Assembly: GCA_029777935.1 (NCBI GenBank)
Contig: JAKORH010000130.1
Location: forward strand, 1 to 6,869
Origin: Pseudomonadota bacterium
Lineage (GTDB): Bacteria; Pseudomonadota; Gammaproteobacteria; Burkholderiales; Burkholderiaceae
DNA length: 6,869 nt
Direction of reading: 5' to 3'
In this document: piece by piece, positions 1-5,449 of the stretch
How the letters are laid out: each line of letters begins with the position of its first letter
Position numbering within the stretch: position 1 is the stretch's first letter
Position numbers and translations under genes: made by a program
Notes under the pieces: generated by a model
The model's database searches: none
What the model saw: only the letters and a program-made list of their open reading frames with translations
What the model was told of the DNA's origin: nothing

Positions 1-37
1 ACGCGCGCCTGCAAGCGCGCGGCTCCGGGATGAACAG

Positions 38-73
38 CCCCTCTCCCTCCGGGCGAGGGGTTGGGGTGAGGGG
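38..73. repeat. Dispersed-type intergenic hairpin repeat upstream of ybgC
   Basis: Bases 38-43 (cccctc) pair with 55-60 (gaggggg-type arm, read gagggg), with three further G-C pairs inside (45-47 with 51-53), giving a compact hairpin. A G-rich tail, ttggggtgaggg, follows directly. The combination of a cccctctccc arm, a gaggg arm and a ttggggtgaggg tail is familiar from dispersed intergenic repeats of many G+C-rich proteobacteria; that is from memory and was not searched. There is no T-run, so it is not a clear intrinsic terminator, although the hairpin could end or protect an upstream transcript. A smaller stem (2-8 with 15-21) precedes it. Confidence 0.5.
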
Positions 74-92
74 AGCCTTTCATCGTCCGCGA

Positions 93-98
93 TAGACT
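93..98 (+). promoter_or_regulatory. Candidate -10 element for ybgC
   Basis: TAGACT lies nine bases before the GTG start of ybgC, in a sequence that otherwise lacks A/T runs. No good -35 is visible at the usual spacing and no Shine-Dalgarno sequence precedes the GTG. The placement would suit a leaderless or nearly leaderless transcript, but the hexamer matches the consensus at only 4 of 6 positions. Confidence 0.2.
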
Positions 99-106
99 CC
101 ACGCCT

Positions 107-535
107 GTGGACGCCCCATCGCCCGCCTCCTTCGACTGGCCCGTCCGCGTGTACTACGAAGACACCGACGCCGGCGGCATCGTCTACTACGCCAACTTTC
201 TGAAATTCTTCGAACGCTGCCGAACCGAATGGTTGCGCGCTCTCGGCGTCGAGCAGCAATGGCTGCGCGAATCGGACGACCTGCAGTTCGTGGTGGTCAG
301 CGCCGCGCTCGAATACCGCCGGCCCGCTAGGCTGGATGATTGGCTCATGATCCGAGCGCGCGTCGCAGAATTGGCGCGTACTTACATTGTGTTCGCGCAG
401 CAGGCGCTGCGCGGCGATGAACTCCTGGCCACGGCCGAGGTCAAGGTAGCGTGCCTGCGCGCGCAGTCGATGGCGCCGGCGCGCCTGCCGCCCTCGCTGG
501 CGATGAAGATCAGAACCGAAAGCCCGCCGAGATGA
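107..535 (+). CDS. ybgC: Tol-Pal-associated acyl-CoA thioesterase YbgC
   Basis: A 142-residue hotdog-fold thioesterase of the 4-hydroxybenzoyl-CoA thioesterase family, cytoplasmic, which hydrolyses acyl-CoA thioesters; in E. coli it has been linked to acyl carrier protein and phospholipid synthesis. The signature sits at residues 17-31 (YEDTDAGGIVYYANF), and D21 corresponds to the catalytic Asp of the family. The helix FFERCRTEWLR follows, as expected. Length is typical (E. coli about 134). The GTG at 107 leaves a short tail before the conserved FDWPVRVYYEDTD block and is the only reasonable start, though no Shine-Dalgarno is seen. Its TGA overlaps the tolQ ATG (ATGA at 532-535), implying translational coupling. 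It is the first gene of the tol cluster, its standard position. The exact physiological substrate cannot be read from the sequence. Confidence 0.95.
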   Translation: MDAPSPASFDWPVRVYYEDTDAGGIVYYANFLKFFERCRTEWLRALGVEQQWLRESDDLQFVVVSAALEYRRPARLDDWLMIRARVAELARTYIVFAQQALRGDELLATAEVKVACLRAQSMAPARLPPSLAMKIRTESPPR

Positions 536-1200
536 ACGCTGCCGCCGACCTGTCGATCCTGTCGCTGGTGACCAAGGCCACGCTGGTCGTCCAGCTCGTG
601 ATGGCGCTGCTGCTGGCGGTGTCGCTCGCATCGTGGACCGTGATCTTCGGCAAGGGATTCTCGATCCGGCGCGCGCGCAAGGAGACCGACGTGTTCGAGC
701 GCGAGTTCTGGAGCGGCGCCGACCTGAACGCGCTGTATCAGCGGGCCACCAACCGGCGGCGGCGAACCTGCGCGCTGGAGCGGATTTTCGAGTCCGGCAT
801 GAGCGAGTTCCAGAAGCTGCAGGGCCGCGGCGACGCGCAGGCCACGCTCGACGGCGCACGTCGCGCAATGCGCGCGAGCTACCAGCGCGAGATGGACGCG
901 CTCGAGGGGCGGCTGCAGTTCCTCGCCTCGGTCGGTTCGGTCAGCCCCTATATCGGACTGTTCGGCACCGTATGGGGAATCATGCACGCGTTCACCGGAC
1001 TGGCGAGCCTGGAAGCAGCCACGCTGGCGAGCGTGGCGCCCGGCATCGCCGAGTCACTCGTGGCTACCGCGATCGGACTGTTCGCGGCGATCCCGGCGGT
1101 GGTCGCGTACAACCGCTTCGCGCACGACATCGATCGGCTGGCCAACCGGTTCGAGACCTTCATCGAGGAGTTCTCGAACATCCTGCAGAGACATCGGTAA
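532..1200 (+). CDS. tolQ: Tol-Pal proton channel subunit TolQ
   Basis: A 222-residue inner-membrane protein of the MotA/TolQ/ExbB proton-channel family. With TolR it converts proton flow into movement of TolA. Three membrane segments are visible: about 17-39, 132-154 and 168-192, with a long cytoplasmic loop between the first two. The hallmark block VGSVSPYIGLFGTVWGIMHA lies at 134-153, and VAPGIAESLVATAIGLFAAI at 168-187. T146 and T179 match the channel-lining threonines T145 and T178 of E. coli TolQ. I chose the ATG at 532 because it overlaps the ybgC stop and gives the family length (E. coli 230). The frame is open upstream to 451, but that extension would overlap ybgC by 85 bases and adds a hydrophilic tail foreign to TolQ. 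The tolR start is six bases after the stop. Confidence 0.97.
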   Translation: MNAAADLSILSLVTKATLVVQLVMALLLAVSLASWTVIFGKGFSIRRARKETDVFEREFWSGADLNALYQRATNRRRRTCALERIFESGMSEFQKLQGRGDAQATLDGARRAMRASYQREMDALEGRLQFLASVGSVSPYIGLFGTVWGIMHAFTGLASLEAATLASVAPGIAESLVATAIGLFAAIPAVVAYNRFAHDIDRLANRFETFIEEFSNILQRHR

Positions 1201-1206
1201 TCGGCC

Positions 1207-1638
1207 ATGGCACTGCTGCTGCGACGAAAGGATGGCGGTAGCCGGCGGCTGCTGGCCGACATCAACGTCGTGCCGTACATCGACGTGATGCTGGTGCTGG
1301 TGGTGATCCTGATGGTGTCGGCGCCATTCGTGAATCCGAGCCTGGTGAACCTGCCGCGGATGGGCAAAGCGTCGAAGGCCCCCGACCGGCCACTCGAGAT
1401 CGTGATCAAGGTCGACGGCAAGCTGGTGCTGCGCGACATGGGCAAGGAACTGGCCAACGACCTGCCGGGCGCGGTGGCGATCATCAAGCAGCGGCAGCAG
1501 GCCAAACCCTCTTCGCCGCCACCGGTCGTTATTGCCGCCGACAAGGACGTGCGTTACGAGCAGGTGATGAAGGTGATGAGCGCGCTGCAGAAGGACAACG
1601 TCGCGCGCGTCGGCCTGTCGGTCGTGCCGGAGAAGTGA
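1207..1638 (+). CDS. tolR: Tol-Pal proton channel subunit TolR
   Basis: A 143-residue ExbD/TolR-family protein with one N-terminal membrane helix and a periplasmic domain, almost exactly the E. coli length (142). The family block ADINVVPYIDVMLVLVVILM begins at residue 17. D26 inside the helix corresponds to the essential proton-carrying Asp (D23 in E. coli). The stretch SAPFVNPSLVNLPRM follows the helix as in other TolR proteins. The remainder (about 60-143) is the periplasmic dimerisation and peptidoglycan-binding region. The N-terminus MALLLRRKDGGSRRLL is basic, consistent with a cytoplasmic location. The Shine-Dalgarno is weak, so coupling to tolQ, six bases upstream, is likely. The stop overlaps the start of tolA. 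Confidence 0.97.
   Translation: MALLLRRKDGGSRRLLADINVVPYIDVMLVLVVILMVSAPFVNPSLVNLPRMGKASKAPDRPLEIVIKVDGKLVLRDMGKELANDLPGAVAIIKQRQQAKPSSPPPVVIAADKDVRYEQVMKVMSALQKDNVARVGLSVVPEK
1629..1633 (+). promoter_or_regulatory. Shine-Dalgarno of tolA, deciding its start
   Basis: GGAGA inside the end of tolR lies four bases before the ATG at 1638 but only one base before the alternative GTG at 1635. The spacing favours ATG 1638 as the tolA start. Confidence 0.6.
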
Positions 1639-2459
1639 TGACCGCTGCCGCGCTGACCCCGCCGCGCGCGCCGAAGCCGACCGAGAACACGGCCGGCTCG
1701 TTCCTGCTCGCGGTGGCGATGCACGCGCTCCTGGTCCTGGCGCTGTGGATCGGCGTGCAGTGGCGCACGCAGCCGCAGGGCGAGGTGACGGCGGAACTGT
1801 GGGGCGCGCTGCCGCCGCCGGCCGAGGTCGCTCCACCGCCGCCCCCACCGCCGCCGGTCGTCGAGCGGCGTGAGCCCGAGCAGCCCAATGCCGACATCGT
1901 GCTGCAGCAGGAGAAGAAGAAGCGACTGGAAGAAGAGAAGCGGCGCGAGGAAGAACAGAAGCAGCGCGAAGCCGAACAGAAGAAGCGCGAGGCCGAGCAG
2001 AAGAAACGCGAGGCCGAACAGAAGAAGCTCGAGGAAGCCGCGCGCAAGGCAGCGGAAGAGAAGCGCGCGGCCGCGCAGCGCGAGGCGATCCGCAAGGCCG
2101 AGGAGCAGCGGATGCTGGCGCAGGCTGGCGCCGCCGCGCCTGCGGCTGCGGGCGCGGCCGCAGCCGGAGGTGGACGCGGCGATCCGAGCTACGCGGCGCA
2201 GTTGAGGAGTCTGATCCGGCCGCGCATCGTGTACGCAGTCCCCGACGGCACTGCGCCGAAGATCTTCGCCACGGTCCAGGTCGACCTGCTGCCGACCGGC
2301 GAGATCGCGGCCGTCAAGGTGCTGAAGCCAAGCGGGCTGCCGGGCTACGATGCCGCGGTCGAGCGCGCGATCTGGCGCACCAACCCGTTCCCTCGCAAGC
2401 GCGACGGCACGATCGATCGCACGATCACGATCGACTTCTATCCGGTCGACGCGCAATGA
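1638..2459 (+). CDS. tolA: Tol-Pal periplasm-spanning protein TolA
   Basis: A 273-residue energy-transducing protein anchored in the inner membrane by one helix (about residues 21-42, containing the conserved His H29) and reaching TolB, Pal and CpoB through the periplasm. A proline-rich stretch (about 59-74) is followed by a charged Lys/Glu/Gln helix (about 86-155) with three tandem EAEQKKR-type heptads at 111-131, then an Ala/Gly linker. The C-terminal TolA/TonB-like domain occupies 182-273 (from DPSYAAQLRSLIRPRIVY onward, including a GLPGYDAAVERAIWRTNPFP block). It is much shorter than E. coli TolA (421), mainly because the central helix is shorter, which is common outside enterobacteria. 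I see no cysteine, so the disulfide of E. coli domain III is absent. The start could be GTG 1635, one codon earlier, but the Shine-Dalgarno spacing favours ATG 1638. The start overlaps the tolR stop. Confidence 0.95.
   Translation: MTAAALTPPRAPKPTENTAGSFLLAVAMHALLVLALWIGVQWRTQPQGEVTAELWGALPPPAEVAPPPPPPPPVVERREPEQPNADIVLQQEKKKRLEEEKRREEEQKQREAEQKKREAEQKKREAEQKKLEEAARKAAEEKRAAAQREAIRKAEEQRMLAQAGAAAPAAAGAAAAGGGRGDPSYAAQLRSLIRPRIVYAVPDGTAPKIFATVQVDLLPTGEIAAVKVLKPSGLPGYDAAVERAIWRTNPFPRKRDGTIDRTITIDFYPVDAQ
1968..2030 (+). repeat. Three 21-base tandem repeats in the tolA helical domain
   Basis: Units at 1968-1988, 1989-2009 and 2010-2030 each encode the heptad EAEQKK plus R or L. They differ only at a few bases, mostly at synonymous third positions. 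The preceding stretch from about 1950 (EEQKQR) is a degenerate unit. Each unit adds two helical turns, so unit number would set the reach of TolA across the periplasm. Confidence 0.8.
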
Positions 2460-2497
2460 CGCTAGAACGGATGCGTCGGTGCAAAGCAGGGGATTCC

Positions 2498-2503
2498 TAT
2501 AAT
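2498..2503 (+). promoter_or_regulatory. Candidate -10 element (TATAAT) between tolA and tolB
   Basis: A perfect TATAAT begins 39 bases after the tolA stop codon, in otherwise G+C-rich DNA. At 16-18 bases upstream I see only poor -35 matches (for example gtcggt at 2475-2480), and there is no TGn extension. Transcription from here would start near 2510, just before the palindrome at 2515-2587, and would drive tolB-pal-cpoB independently of the upstream genes. An internal promoter before tolB is known in E. coli, which makes this plausible but unproven. Confidence 0.4.
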
Positions 2504-2514
2504 TCGCGCTTTAT

Positions 2515-2587
2515 CGTCGCCCCGGCGAAGGCCGGGGCCCAAGTGTGGCACGTGAAAAACTGGGCCCCGGCCTACGCCGGGGCGACG
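2515..2587. repeat. REP/BIME-like double palindrome between tolA and tolB
   Basis: Arms of 27 bases at 2515-2541 and 2561-2587 are reverse complements with one mismatch, separated by a 19-base loop. Each arm is itself a hairpin: gccccggc at 2519-2526 pairs with gccggggc at 2531-2538, and the same pair recurs at 2564-2571 and 2576-2583. Two inverted REP-like units around a spacer are the layout of a BIME. The right arm recurs with one change at 5348-5374. No T-run follows, so it is not an intrinsic terminator. It may stabilise or attenuate the operon mRNA. Confidence 0.85.
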
Positions 2588-2620
2588 AGACATTCCCCGG
2601 ACGACTTGTAAATCGCGTAG

Positions 2621-3895
2621 ATGCTGACTAATTTCCTGCGCGCAGCGGTGCTGGCCTTGCTCGCCTGGTGCTCGCTGGCCGCCGCGCAACTGCGGGTCGA
2701 GATCACCGGCGTCGGCTCCAACCAGTTCCCGATCGCGATCGCGAACTTCCAGCGTGACGGCGACATCCCGCAGCCGATCGACGACATCGTGCGCGCCGAC
2801 CTCGCGCGCTCGGGCCTGTTCCGCCTGATCGACACGGGCGGTGCGACGCTGCCGGAAACGGCCGCGGTCAACTTCAACGACTGGCGCAGCCGCAATGCCG
2901 ATGCGCTTGTGGTGGGCTCGGTGTTCCGGCTCGCCGACGGCCGCTACGACCTGCGCTTCCGCCTGTACGACACGGTCAAGCAGGCGCAGCTCGACGGCGT
3001 GTCGTTCGTGTCCACCGCGGCCGAACTTCGATTGAACGCGCACCGGATCGCCGACCGCATCTACGAGAAGATCACCGGCGAGAAGGGCGTGTTCGCCACC
3101 CGCATCGCGTATGTAGTGCAACTGGCGAAGAACAGTTTCCAGCTCGACATCGCCGACGCCGATGGCGCCAACGCGCAGGCGGCGCTGCGCTCGCGCGAGC
3201 CGATCATGTCGCCGGCATGGTCGCCGGACGGCACGCGGCTCGCCTACGTATCGTTCGAGACCGGCAAGCCGGTCGTGTACGTGCATGCGATCACCAGCGG
3301 CGAGCGCCGCGCGGTGGCCAACTTCAAGGGCAGCAACTCGGGACCGGCGTGGGCACCCGACGGCAAGTCGCTGGCCGTCGTGCTGACACGCGACGGCATC
3401 TCGCAGATCTACTCGATCAATCTCGACGGCTCGGGACTGAAGCGGCTGACGCGCTCCAACGCCATCGACACCGAACCGTTCTATTCGTCCGACGGCAAGT
3501 ACATCTACTTCACATCGGATCGCGGCGGCGGACCGCAGATCTACCGCATGGCGCCCGACGGCTCGAACGTCCAGCGCGTGACCTTCAACGGCGACTACAA
3601 CGTCACGCCGCGCATCAGTGCCGACGGACGCCTGCTCGCCTACGTCGGCCGGCGCAGCGGCAAGTTCCAGGTCTATACGCTCGACCTGACCACGAACCAG
3701 GAGATGGAACTCACCGACACGACGCTCGACGAATCCCCGAGCTTCGCGCCCAACGGGCGCATGCTGCTGTACGCGACCGAGGTCGGCGGCCGCGGCATTC
3801 TCGCCACCGTCTCGATCGACGGGCGCGTGCGCACGCGCCTGTCCGGTCCGAGCGGCGACGTGCGCGAGCCCACCTGGGGACCTTTCATCAAGTAG
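2621..3895 (+). CDS. tolB: Tol-Pal periplasmic beta-propeller protein TolB
   Basis: A 424-residue periplasmic protein that binds Pal and TolA and relays between the inner-membrane Tol complex and the outer membrane. A Sec signal peptide spans residues 1-22 (hydrophobic [12 protein letters not shown], then AAA before Q23). The mature start [14 protein letters not shown] is the flexible segment that binds TolA. The N-terminal domain runs to about 165. A six-bladed propeller follows, with blade motifs at 197 (SPAWSPDG), 241 (GPAWAPDG), 285 (EPFYSSDG), 329 (TPRISADG), 372 (SPSFAPNG) and 416 (EPTWGPF), a spacing of 43-44 residues. Length is normal (E. coli 430). A TAG immediately before ATG 2621 makes this the most upstream start in frame. 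No Shine-Dalgarno is visible. The pal ribosome binding site overlaps its stop codon. Confidence 0.97.
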   Translation: MLTNFLRAAVLALLAWCSLAAAQLRVEITGVGSNQFPIAIANFQRDGDIPQPIDDIVRADLARSGLFRLIDTGGATLPETAAVNFNDWRSRNADALVVGSVFRLADGRYDLRFRLYDTVKQAQLDGVSFVSTAAELRLNAHRIADRIYEKITGEKGVFATRIAYVVQLAKNSFQLDIADADGANAQAALRSREPIMSPAWSPDGTRLAYVSFETGKPVVYVHAITSGERRAVANFKGSNSGPAWAPDGKSLAVVLTRDGISQIYSINLDGSGLKRLTRSNAIDTEPFYSSDGKYIYFTSDRGGGPQIYRMAPDGSNVQRVTFNGDYNVTPRISADGRLLAYVGRRSGKFQVYTLDLTTNQEMELTDTTLDESPSFAPNGRMLLYATEVGGRGILATVSIDGRVRTRLSGPSGDVREPTWGPFIK

Positions 3896-3899
3896 GAGA
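3894..3899 (+). promoter_or_regulatory. Shine-Dalgarno of pal, deciding a GTG start
   Basis: AGGAGA overlaps the tolB stop codon and ends six bases before GTG 3906. The alternative ATG at 3921 is 21 bases away. This supports the GTG as the pal start. Confidence 0.75.
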
Positions 3900-3905
3900 C
3901 CAAAC

Positions 3906-4466
3906 GTGAAGACCAAGACCATGTCTCGCCTCATCGGCCCTGCAGCCACCGTACTGCTCGCCGCCCTGCTCGCCGCCGGTTGCGCGACGACCAAGCTCGA
4001 AGAGCCGGCGCCGATCACCGACAAGAGCACGGCGACCAAGCCGACGCAGCCATCCACGACTGGGGCCGACACGCGCGCGGTCGCTCCGGTCGACGCGGGC
4101 AGCCGCGGCGACCCGCTGAACGACCCGTCGAGCCCGCTCGCCAAGCGCAGTGTGTTCTTCGACTTCGACAGCTTCGTCGTCAAGCCGGAGTTCCAGCCGC
4201 TGGTCGAAGCACACGCGAAATACCTGGTCGCGAACAAGGGCCGCAAGATCGTGATCGAAGGCAACGCGGACGAACGCGGCAGCCGCGAGTACAACCTGGC
4301 GCTCGGCCAGAAGCGCGCCGACGCGGTCAAGAGCCGGCTGACGCTGCTCGGCGCGACCGACGGCCAGATCGAAACCGTGAGCTTCGGCGAGGAGAAGCCG
4401 CGCGCGCCCGGCCACGACGAGGCGTCGTGGGCGCAGAACCGGCGCGCCGACCTCAACTACAAGTGA
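3906..4466 (+). CDS. pal: Peptidoglycan-associated outer-membrane lipoprotein Pal
   Basis: A 186-residue lipoprotein that links the outer membrane to peptidoglycan and cycles between TolB and the cell wall. The lipoprotein signal runs to C26 in LLAAGC; residue 27 is Ala rather than Asp, consistent with outer-membrane sorting. A low-complexity Thr/Pro/Ala tether (about 27-80) leads to an OmpA-like peptidoglycan-binding domain (about 82-186) that starts SVFFDFDSFVV. The binding loop GNADERGSREYN is at 119-130. D122 and R137 (in LGQKRAD) are the residues expected to hold the diaminopimelate of the peptide. The C-terminal block GHDEASWAQNRRADL is typical of Pal. The GTG start is supported by a good Shine-Dalgarno at 3894-3899; ATG 3921 would shorten the basic n-region. 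It sits in standard order between tolB and cpoB. Confidence 0.97.
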   Translation: MKTKTMSRLIGPAATVLLAALLAAGCATTKLEEPAPITDKSTATKPTQPSTTGADTRAVAPVDAGSRGDPLNDPSSPLAKRSVFFDFDSFVVKPEFQPLVEAHAKYLVANKGRKIVIEGNADERGSREYNLALGQKRADAVKSRLTLLGATDGQIETVSFGEEKPRAPGHDEASWAQNRRADLNYK

Positions 4467-4471
4467 GGCGC

Positions 4472-4491
4472 GATCCGTGATCCGTGATCCG
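4472..4491 (+). repeat. Heptanucleotide tandem repeat across the cpoB start
   Basis: The unit gatccgt occurs at 4472-4478 and 4479-4485, with a third copy missing only its last base at 4486-4491. The GTG start codon of cpoB (4477) is formed at the junction of the first two copies, and a second GTG at 4484 is out of frame. Confidence 0.85.
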
Positions 4492-5256
4492 AAGAAGATC
4501 GCTGCCGCCCTGCTGGCGTGGGGCGCGCTGGTCGCGCCCGCGCACGCACTGTTCGGCGACGAGGAAGCGCGCAAGGCGATCATCGAGTTGCGCGCCAAGG
4601 TCGCGGAGCTGGAAAAGCAGGTGCAGGTAAGGCAAGCCGAACTGGCCAAGCGCGTCGACCAGCTCGAGAGCGCCAACCGCGCGCAGCTCGAGTTCGCCAA
4701 TACGATCGATTCGCTGCAGCGGGAGATCGCCAACCTGCGCGGCGAGATCGAGCGCCTGACGCGCGACGTCGCCCAGCAGCAGCAGCGCAGCCGCGACCTC
4801 TACACCGACATCGACACCCGGCTGAAGAAGCTCGAGCCGGTGGGGGTGACGGTCGACGGCAAGTCCGCCACGGTCGGCCGCGACGAGCAGGCCGCGTACG
4901 ACGCTGCGCTGGGGCAGTTCCGCGGCGGCGATTTCCGCGGCGCCGCCACCAGCCTGCAGTCGTTCCTGACGCGCTTTTCGCAGTCGGCGTACGCGCCATC
5001 GGCGCAATACTGGCTCGGCAATTCGCTGTACCAGCTGAAGGACTACAAGAGCGCGATCGCTGCGCAACAGGCGCTGGTCGACCGCTACCACGACTCGCCG
5101 CGCGCGCCGGACGCGCTGCTGAACATCGCGTCGAGCCAGCTCGAGCTGAACCAGAAGGCGCAGTCGCGCGCGACGCTGGAGCGGATCCTGAAGGAATACC
5201 CGGACAGCGACGCCGCCAAGGTCGCCCGCGAGCGGTTGCCGGCGACGAAGAAGTAG
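4477..5256 (+). CDS. cpoB: Cell division coordinator CpoB (YbgF), Tol-Pal partner
   Basis: A 259-residue periplasmic protein (E. coli CpoB 263) that binds TolA and the PBP1B region and coordinates peptidoglycan synthesis with outer-membrane constriction. The signal peptide is residues 1-24 (KKIAAALLAW core, AHA before L25). LFGDEEARKAIIELR opens the N-terminal trimerising coiled coil (about 27-120), rich in Glu, Gln, Arg and Leu heptads. After a short linker, TPR repeats fill about 135-250, with recognisable units starting DEQAAYDAALGQFRGGDF, SAQYWLGNSLYQLKDYKSAI and PDALLNIASSQLELNQ. GTG 4477 was chosen because it gives a complete signal peptide and follows a GAGG at 4465-4468 that overlaps the pal stop. 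It is unusual in being built from a 7-base tandem repeat, so the start is less secure than the gene. It ends the Tol-Pal operon. Confidence 0.93.
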   Translation: MIRDPKKIAAALLAWGALVAPAHALFGDEEARKAIIELRAKVAELEKQVQVRQAELAKRVDQLESANRAQLEFANTIDSLQREIANLRGEIERLTRDVAQQQQRSRDLYTDIDTRLKKLEPVGVTVDGKSATVGRDEQAAYDAALGQFRGGDFRGAATSLQSFLTRFSQSAYAPSAQYWLGNSLYQLKDYKSAIAAQQALVDRYHDSPRAPDALLNIASSQLELNQKAQSRATLERILKEYPDSDAAKVARERLPATKK

Positions 5257-5274
5257 AAGGGCGCCCGCAGGGAC

Positions 5275-5374
5275 CGTCGCCCCGGCGCAGAGCCCGCCCC
5301 GGCCGGGTGTAAGCCGGGGCCGGGCCCTGATTTGCCGCGCTTGAACTTGGGCCCCGGCCTGCGCCGGGGCGACG
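5275..5374. repeat. Second, rearranged copy of the REP/BIME-like palindrome
   Basis: The right arm (5348-5374) matches the arm at 2561-2587 in 26 of 27 bases. The left arm begins with the same cgtcgccccggcg (5275-5287), but its second half reappears only at 5313-5321, after about 22 extra bases. Those bases create a further stem, ccccggc at 5297-5303 with gccgggg at 5313-5319. It lies between cpoB and the yedE-like gene and has no T-run. It could still mark or protect the 3' end of the tol-pal mRNA. Confidence 0.8.
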
Positions 5375-5436
5375 ACGCGCCGCGCCTGGCCTCTGAACGC
5401 GGACAACTTGCGCAGGTACTCCATCTCGCGCGGCGA

Positions 5437-5442
5437 TAGCAT
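5437..5442 (+). promoter_or_regulatory. Candidate -10 element for the yedE-like gene
   Basis: TAGCAT ends eight bases before ATG 5450. There is no recognisable -35 at 16-18 bases and no Shine-Dalgarno before any candidate start. The layout resembles that before ybgC (GATAG followed by a start codon about 11-12 bases later) and would suit a leaderless transcript. The hexamer match is only partial. Confidence 0.25.
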
Positions 5443-5449
5443 GCGCGGC

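Noticed and set aside
1..33. A possible tail of an upstream gene ending at TGA 31-33
   Set aside because: Ten codons (TRACKRAAPG) are too few to recognise, and other frames are also open across this short G+C-rich stretch.
451..531. An upstream in-frame extension of tolQ
   Set aside because: It would overlap ybgC by 85 bases and add a hydrophilic stretch not found in TolQ. ATG 532 overlaps the ybgC stop in the usual coupled fashion.
382..2456. Minus-strand frames opposite ybgC-tolQ-tolR-tolA, including one with Ser/Phe/Cys repeats
   Set aside because: The repeats are the antisense image of the TolA heptads. All of these frames lie opposite well-identified genes.
2462..4456. A 664-codon open frame on the minus strand opposite tolB and pal
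   Set aside because: It lies wholly opposite two unmistakable genes and reads through the palindromic repeat. Its predicted protein is Arg/Ala/Val-rich without recognisable motifs, as expected of an antisense shadow in G+C-rich DNA.
5275..5374. Palindrome after cpoB as an intrinsic terminator
   Set aside because: The stems are strong, but no T-run follows either one, so a Rho-independent terminator is not supported.
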